From assembly GCF_012849555.1 (NCBI RefSeq), contig NZ_CP051685.1:5332001-5396000 (forward strand): DNA of 64,000 nt. Direction: 5' to 3'. The notes beneath the pieces are model-generated. The model saw only the letters and a program-made list of their open reading frames with translations, was not told the origin of the DNA and made no database searches. Shown piece after piece: positions 60,234 through 64,000 of this stretch. Numbering within the stretch: the first letter of the stretch is position 1; each line of letters starts with the position of its first letter. Source of the DNA: Massilia forsythiae (GTDB lineage: Bacteria; Pseudomonadota; Gammaproteobacteria; Burkholderiales; Burkholderiaceae_D). The position numbers and the translations under genes were made by a program.

Positions 60234-60554
60234 CAATATTGCGCGCATGCGTACCGCGATCTGGTGGCGCAATTCGGCATGCGAGCTTCGATGTCGCGCA
60301 AGGGGAACTGCTACGACAACGCGCCGATGGAGAGCTTCTGGGGCACGCTGAAAAACGAGCTTGTTCATCATCGTCGCTACGCCACCCGCGCCGAGGCGCA
60401 AGCGTCGATCCAAGAATACATCGAGATTTTCTATAACCGACAGCGGCGCCATTCCCGCATCGGATTTGTTCCGCCAGCGTTGTTCGCTGAAGAATTCAGC
60501 AAACAGCCGCAGGCGGCTTGAGACAAGCGTGTCCGCTATTGACAGTACACCTCA

Positions 60555-61042
60555 CTTCGTCAAATCAGGTAACCGCCCCTGCTCTTGAAGTTCGCGGACG
60601 GCGCGGTGGGAGGCTGCGTAACCGTCCAGCGTGATGGTCTCGGGCGAGCGGCGCTGCGAACGCACGGCTTTTCGAAAGAAGGCTTTTGCCGAGGCGACGT
60701 TGCGCCGCGGGCTCAGCCGGAAGTCAACTGTTTTGCCTGACGCATCCACTGCACGGTAAAGATATGCCCTTCGGCCGCGGATCTTCACATAGGTCTCGTC
60801 CACCCGCCAGGACGTGCCAACCGGCGTCGCGAAGCGACTCCAGCGTTTGTCGAATTCTGGCGCATAGCGCCGAACCCAGCGAAGGATTGTTGTGTGAGCG
60901 ATCGGTAAGCCTCGGCCATCATCTCGACCAAGTCACGGGATGAAAGCTTGTAGCGCAGTTACCAGCGCACGCACAGGATAATGACCTCTTGTTCGAAGTG
61001 TCGCCCCTTGAACAGGTCGCTCCTGCTCGGACGATTGCGCAT
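60555..61042 (-). pseudogene. IS6-family transposase, nonsense and frameshift, truncated
   Basis: From the ATG at 61042 the frame reads MRNRPSRSDLFKGRHFEQEV and CVRW, then TAA (60961-60959) where family members have Tyr. It continues LRYKLSSRDLVEMMAE, after which a small deletion shifts the frame. The catalytic region VDETYVKIRGRRAYLYRAVD, SAKAFFRKAV and ITLDGYAASHRAV resumes in a new frame and is cut at DLTK by the IS3 end. Three separate defects mean it is inactive. Confidence 0.85.
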
Positions 61043-61092
61043 GCTGTGCAAAGGCCATCATTCTAGCCAAGTTGCAGGTTTGCACCAGAGCC
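60555..61092 (-). mobile_element. IS6-family element, right part only, decayed
   Basis: A GGCTCTGGTGCAAA terminal repeat (ending at 61092, minus-strand sense) resembles the IS6/IS26 end. The body encodes a broken transposase up to 60555, where the IS3 right end begins. The other IS6 end is missing, so the IS3-side rearrangement removed it. Confidence 0.75.
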
Positions 61093-61093
61093 C

Positions 61094-61204
61094 GCGATTT
61101 TAGTTGCACTGAATAATGGGAATATCAGCACCGAACACGTGGGAAACGGGAAGGAAATACGTGTCGAGAAGCAACGTGAAACGTTGATGAAATTCTATAA
61201 ATAG
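61094..61204 (+). pseudogene. Possible 3' tail of a gene cut off by the IS6 element
   Basis: Starting at the IS6 end, one frame stays open for 36 codons (AILVALNNGNISTEHVGNGK, then EIRVEKQRETLMKFYK) to a TAG. Composition is AT-rich and protein-like. It may be the end of the vgrG-linked effector gene or another gene. Too short to identify. Confidence 0.3.
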
Positions 61205-61318
61205 ATTGAGGAAAAAATTTTAACCCGCTTGCATCTTAGCAAGCATAATTGATATATACATTACAGCACCAGGGTCAAAGGTGGTAAGGTGATAATATAA
61301 ATTAATTTAGGAACTTTC

Positions 61319-61379
61319 ATGAATGATGATTTATTGAAACCGTCTTTACCTCGTTCTTATGACACATGGATGTGCTTAA
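61319..61379 (+). pseudogene. Start of a small gene cut by the IS5 element
   Basis: AGGAACTTTC precedes ATG at 61319, and MNDDLLKPSLPRSYDTWM is read up to the IS5 end. Beyond the IS5 the joined frame meets a stop after a few codons (LSHYLVI), but a neighbouring frame continues FNQFDYLFLVITNHYEWRSV to a stop near 62753. This could be one gene with a frameshift. Not identified. Confidence 0.3.
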
Positions 61380-62637
61380 GGCCACCTCTAAAAACCTCGG
61401 CTGACCTGACGCCGGCTGGGTAAAATCTTGAGATCGAACCAAGCCAGTGAGTGTCGCCGTGATGAAACCCCGGATCAGTCTATTTGCCGAGCAGGAGCGC
61501 GAGGACCGGCGCGCGAAGCTGGGCGATCCGCTGGTGGGCCTGGCCGAGCATGTGGATTTCGAGGCGCTGGCGGGGAGCATCGATGCCGCCGCGCCGCGTC
61601 CGTCGCGTGCCAAGGGCGGCCGTCCGCCATACCCGACAGTGTTGATGATCAAGATCCTGGTGCTGCAACAGCTCTACAACCTGGCCGACGACGCGCTGGA
61701 GTATCAGTTGCTGGACCGGCGCAGCTTCCTGCGTTTTCTGGACCTGACGGAAAGCAGCAGCATCCCCGACGCCAAGACGATCTGGCTGTTCCGTGACCGT
61801 TTGGCCCAGGCAGGCGTAGGCAATCAAGTATTCGAGCAAGTCCAGCAACAGCTGCTGTCGCAAGGCTATCTTGCCCGCTGCGGCCAGATCGTCGACGCTT
61901 CGCTGGTCCAAGCCCCGGTTCAACGTAACAAGCGGGAAGAGGCCGAGACGGTCAAGGAAGGCACGATGCCGCTAGGCTGGAAACCGCATAAGCGCGCGCA
62001 AAAGGACGTCGATGCCAAGTGGACCAAAAAGCACGGCAAGAATCATTTTGGGTACAAGCTGCACGCCAGCGTCGACAAGCGTTGCAAGCTGATCCGCAAG
62101 ATCGCCATCACCCATGCTGCCGTAGCCGACACCACGGTCTTCGAGGAATTGCTCGACCTGAGCAACACAAGCCGGGATGTCTATGCCGACCGTGGCTACC
62201 CCAGTATCGAACGCGAAGCCAGATTGAAACAAGCCGGGTGGCGCGTGCATATTCAACGACGCGGCCATGCGACCAAAGGCATTTCCGAGACGCAGAAACG
62301 GCGCAACCGCGCGATCGCCACACCGCGAGCCCGTGTCGAGCATGTATTCGGCGCCCTGGCTCAAATGGGTGGAAAACTGGTGCGCTGCCTCGGCATCGTG
62401 CGCACGACCTTCGTCCTGCAGTTGAAGGCTGCCAGTTACAACCTCAAGCGTCTCGTATTCTTGAAAGAACGCGGTCTGGCACCGTTCTAAACCCACGGTT
62501 TGGCAGCCTGCGGCTGCCAAACCAGCCTGTTCATGTACGTGTCGCGATCAAAAATCGCGTTGTCGGAGAGTCGCGGCACGCTAAATCGTGGTTCAGATTG
62601 CCTGCTGACGTTCAAAACTGGGTTATTCGAGGTGGCC
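61380..62637 (+). mobile_element. IS5-family element, apparently complete
   Basis: Terminal repeats GGCCACCTC (61380-61388) and GAGGTGGCC (62629-62637) are perfect, and TTAA is present on both outer sides (61376-61379 and 62638-62641) as a target duplication. Because TTAA is a palindrome the exact cut is ambiguous by a few bases. The 1258-bp element carries one transposase gene. Confidence 0.88.
61462..62490 (+). CDS. IS5-family transposase
   Basis: The 342-residue protein starts MKPRISLFAEQEREDRRAKL and has the IS5 N-terminal helical domain (MIKILVLQQLYNLADDALEY, LLDRRSFLRFLDL). The DDE residues lie in IVDASLVQAPVQ (Asp), DVYADRGYPSIE (Asp) and RARVEHVFGAL (Glu). A GTG five codons earlier is an alternative start. 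No break is seen, so the element may be active. Confidence 0.9.
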   Translation: MKPRISLFAEQEREDRRAKLGDPLVGLAEHVDFEALAGSIDAAAPRPSRAKGGRPPYPTVLMIKILVLQQLYNLADDALEYQLLDRRSFLRFLDLTESSSIPDAKTIWLFRDRLAQAGVGNQVFEQVQQQLLSQGYLARCGQIVDASLVQAPVQRNKREEAETVKEGTMPLGWKPHKRAQKDVDAKWTKKHGKNHFGYKLHASVDKRCKLIRKIAITHAAVADTTVFEELLDLSNTSRDVYADRGYPSIEREARLKQAGWRVHIQRRGHATKGISETQKRRNRAIATPRARVEHVFGALAQMGGKLVRCLGIVRTTFVLQLKAASYNLKRLVFLKERGLAPF

Positions 62638-62840
62638 TTAAGTCATTATCTCGTAATTTAACCAGTTCGATTACCTTTTTCTAGTGATTACAAATCATTA
62701 TGAATGGCGTAGTGTTTTCTCTTATTGTTATGTAGGAAGCACTTATTTGCGGATCCAATAAAAAACCGGCGACTTCATAGTCTGTGCATTACAAAATGCA
62801 CTTTATGCGGTAGAAACTTCGATTTTTAACGCTCCGAATT
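62638..62840. other. AT-rich DNA between the IS5 element and the small membrane protein gene
   Basis: This 203-bp AT-rich stretch holds the possible frameshifted end of the gene interrupted by IS5 (see 61319) and the promoter for the following gene. GGATCCAATAAAAAACC near 62752 is followed by no clear promoter pair. Confidence 0.35.
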
Positions 62841-63272
62841 ATGAATATTTTGAAAAATCATTCCATTGGTTTTACTGCGCTCGTATCTTTCCGTGATTGG
62901 ATTGTTGTACTGGGACTAATCAGCGGAGCTTTGGGTTTAAGCGAAGTACTATTGGTTTGGTCCGTTTTCGAGTGGCGTACAATTCGCTCTACACTGATCG
63001 GCGGATTAATTGGCATGTTGCCATCAATCTTGGTCTGTTTACCTGTCCACGGGATCGTTGATGGACTGTCACATAATGCACTTTATTCGTTTTTGAAGTC
63101 CGAAAATTTCACACCTAGTTCCGATCGCGAAGGCATCCAGGTTTACACCCCAAATACCCCTGCTTGGTCTCGATGGGATTCAAATCGTGTAACCATAAAA
63201 TCTCTGCCGAGCGGACAGCTGAGTGTTACCATGCCGGTTTATTGTTATCGTGCTTTGAAGAAGTGGTGCTAA
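62841..63272 (+). CDS. Small inner-membrane protein, unknown, in the type VI remnant region
   Basis: The 143-residue protein has two membrane helices (IVVLGLISGALGLSEVLLVW and LIGGLIGMLPSILVCLPVHG) and a soluble C-terminal part with RVTIKSLPSGQLSVTMPVY. GC is far below the window average. Two-helix proteins of this size near vgrG often serve as immunity proteins against a type VI effector; here that is only a positional guess because the effector is gone. No family was recognised. Confidence 0.55.
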   Translation: MNILKNHSIGFTALVSFRDWIVVLGLISGALGLSEVLLVWSVFEWRTIRSTLIGGLIGMLPSILVCLPVHGIVDGLSHNALYSFLKSENFTPSSDREGIQVYTPNTPAWSRWDSNRVTIKSLPSGQLSVTMPVYCYRALKKWC

Positions 63273-63753
63273 ATTCCGCTAGCGTTAAGTTTCAGCGATT
63301 TAACTTATGCGTACACGCTATCGAGCGGACAACGTTTTTTTAGGCTGAATCGCCACTACTACATTAGACTGCGCTTTTCCCGCCGTTGAGTTACACGTGC
63401 ATGGTATCGCGGACAATCTGCTGCCCTCCAGACTCAAACGAACTGTCCACCACAAAAGTCGGCACGGTTCAGCCTCCGCAAGCCTAATATTTCCTGCAGA
63501 TGCCACGGAGACCTGATATTCATCGGCTACGACCGGCCCGCGTGGATCGAAGACGCCACTAATGAAGATGGGCGTCATGGTGCCGGTTTTACGGTATCGC
63601 GTCAGCACCTGCTTCGAGGACGCAACATTTTAAGCACCAAATATAAAAGGTCATCTACACGATTCGTTTCAGTTCGTATAAATTTTTTCAAACGGTTAGG
63701 CGCCGGGCCGCTTGCCGGCGGGCGCGTCGGGCGCGGTTTGCGCGCGTGCGCGA
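63273..63753. other. Intergenic region with no confident gene
   Basis: In these 481 bp an open frame on the minus strand (63318-63578, starting MTPIFISGVFDPRGPVVADE) has some protein-like content but no ribosome site, and composition changes along it. It may be a gene remnant. The end of the region (63650-63753) precedes the YihY stop and holds nothing clear. Confidence 0.3.
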
Positions 63754-64000
63754 TCAGGAAATCGACGATCTCGATGGTGGCGCTTGCACGGCACGATCGG
63801 GCTGCGCATGCCTGCGTTGTTCGATCACGGCGTTGACCTCCGCGCCGAACAACAAGACGGTGATGGATAAGCGGACATAGACCAGCAGCACCATGATCGC
63901 ACCGATGCTGCCAAACATGACGTCATAATGGGAGAAATTCTGGATGTAGTACCGGAATGCGACTGCGGCGACGCTCCACACGATTACCGACAACAATGAA
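63754..64000 (-). CDS. YihY/BrkB-family membrane protein, C-terminal part, runs off the window
   Basis: The last 82 codons of a minus-strand gene are visible. They encode the final helix pair of the YihY/BrkB (formerly ribonuclease BN-like) family: FRYYIQNFSHYDVMFGSIGA, IMVLLVYVRLSITVLLFGAE and VNAVIEQRR. These are typical of the conserved 'YGSLGAVIVLLLWL...LLGAEIN' end. A polar tail of about 20 residues follows. The protein is a six-helix inner-membrane protein of uncertain function. The start lies beyond 64000. Confidence 0.85.
   Translation of the reverse strand, partial: SLLSVIVWSVAAVAFRYYIQNFSHYDVMFGSIGAIMVLLVYVRLSITVLLFGAEVNAVIEQRRHAQPDRAVQAPPSRSSIS

Larger units (their letters stand above)
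58216..60521 (+). pseudogene. IS3-family transposase OrfB, interrupted by IS30
   Basis: The DDE integrase-type catalytic domain is split. The left part has EVWVTDITYIPTAEGWLYLA (first Asp) and LIHHSDRGSQ (second Asp). The right part from 60237 continues YCAHAYRDLVAQFGMRASMS, then NAPMESFWGTLKNELVHHR (Glu). Removing the IS30 and one CAA target copy restores a continuous frame to the stop at 60521, so no other damage is seen. In its present form it makes no active transposase. Confidence 0.88.
57835..60554 (+). mobile_element. IS3-family element, split by an IS30 element
   Basis: The ends TGAGGT...CGGACAC-CTTG (57835-57865) and its inverted partner (60524-60554) match at 22 of 31 positions and begin TG/end CA as IS3 elements do. 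Removing the IS30 insert and its target copy leaves about 1266 bp, normal for the family. No target duplication is seen: vgrG lies on the left and IS6 on the right. So the element's right flank has been rearranged after insertion. It carries orfA, a frameshift site and an interrupted orfB. Confidence 0.85.

Noticed and set aside
1..64000. CRISPR arrays, tRNA and rRNA genes
   Set aside because: No regularly spaced direct repeats, no cloverleaf with a CCA end and no rRNA-like conserved stretches were seen; the repeated palindromes are inverted pairs with unique middles, not spacers.

Overview
The window is GC-rich DNA (about 70% by eye) from a Gram-negative bacterium. The gene style fits a betaproteobacterium, most likely Oxalobacteraceae close to Massilia, Telluria or Duganella. 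That placement is inference from gene content: a double cyanophycin synthetase locus, large TonB-dependent receptors, a PaoABC-type periplasmic aldehyde oxidoreductase, a TorF-type porin, a VgrG remnant, and GTCGTCCCCGC repeat palindromes. No rRNA, tRNA or CRISPR array was seen.

Layout. 1-4.8 kb (minus strand): a cut-off prolyl oligopeptidase, a Sel1-repeat protein, a DnaQ-like exonuclease and a YegD-like Hsp70. 4.9-5.4 kb: a DUF2244 gene with an in-frame stop. 5.5-17.1 kb: a cyanophycin block. Isoaspartyl peptidase, cyanophycinase and one cyanophycin synthetase form a plus-strand operon joined by two ATGA overlaps. An HD-domain gene follows, then on the minus strand a second cyanophycin synthetase, a haem-oxygenase-like diiron enzyme and an APC amino acid permease. 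Together these could import amino acids, store them as Asp-Arg polymer and release them again.

17-34 kb is a mixed chromosomal stretch: metallophosphoesterase, LysE exporter, HAD hydrolase, acyl-CoA-dehydrogenase-like monooxygenase, a metN-metQ deletion scar, a large hybrid histidine kinase, an AI-2E family transporter, a secreted M28 peptidase with its TonB receptor, an SDR remnant and a LysR regulator. 34-40 kb holds paoABC and a GH28 pectinase-type enzyme. 40.6-42.3 kb is a lower-GC single gene with DUF4041 and T5orf172 (GIY-YIG-like) domains. 42.3-46.8 kb is a catabolic operon (aminotransferase, ACS-family MFS transporter, 2-keto-4-pentenoate hydratase-like enzyme) divergent from a GntR regulator, with a 16-bp palindrome present near each promoter.

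47-57 kb carries a second TonB receptor and then an ECF sigma / anti-sigma / subtilase / TorF-porin operon. The periplasmic end of the anti-sigma factor looks like a subtilase pro-domain. A secreted protein of unknown function and a phosphoethanolamine-transferase-like membrane enzyme follow. 57-63 kb is a wreck of a type VI secretion locus: vgrG is cut by an IS3 element, which is itself split by an IS30 element and abuts a decayed IS6 remnant. An intact IS5 element, AT-rich gene scraps and a small membrane protein lie beyond. The window ends inside a YihY/BrkB-family gene.

Paired REP-like palindromes sit in four of the six convergent gene junctions, and a different palindrome sits in a fifth.
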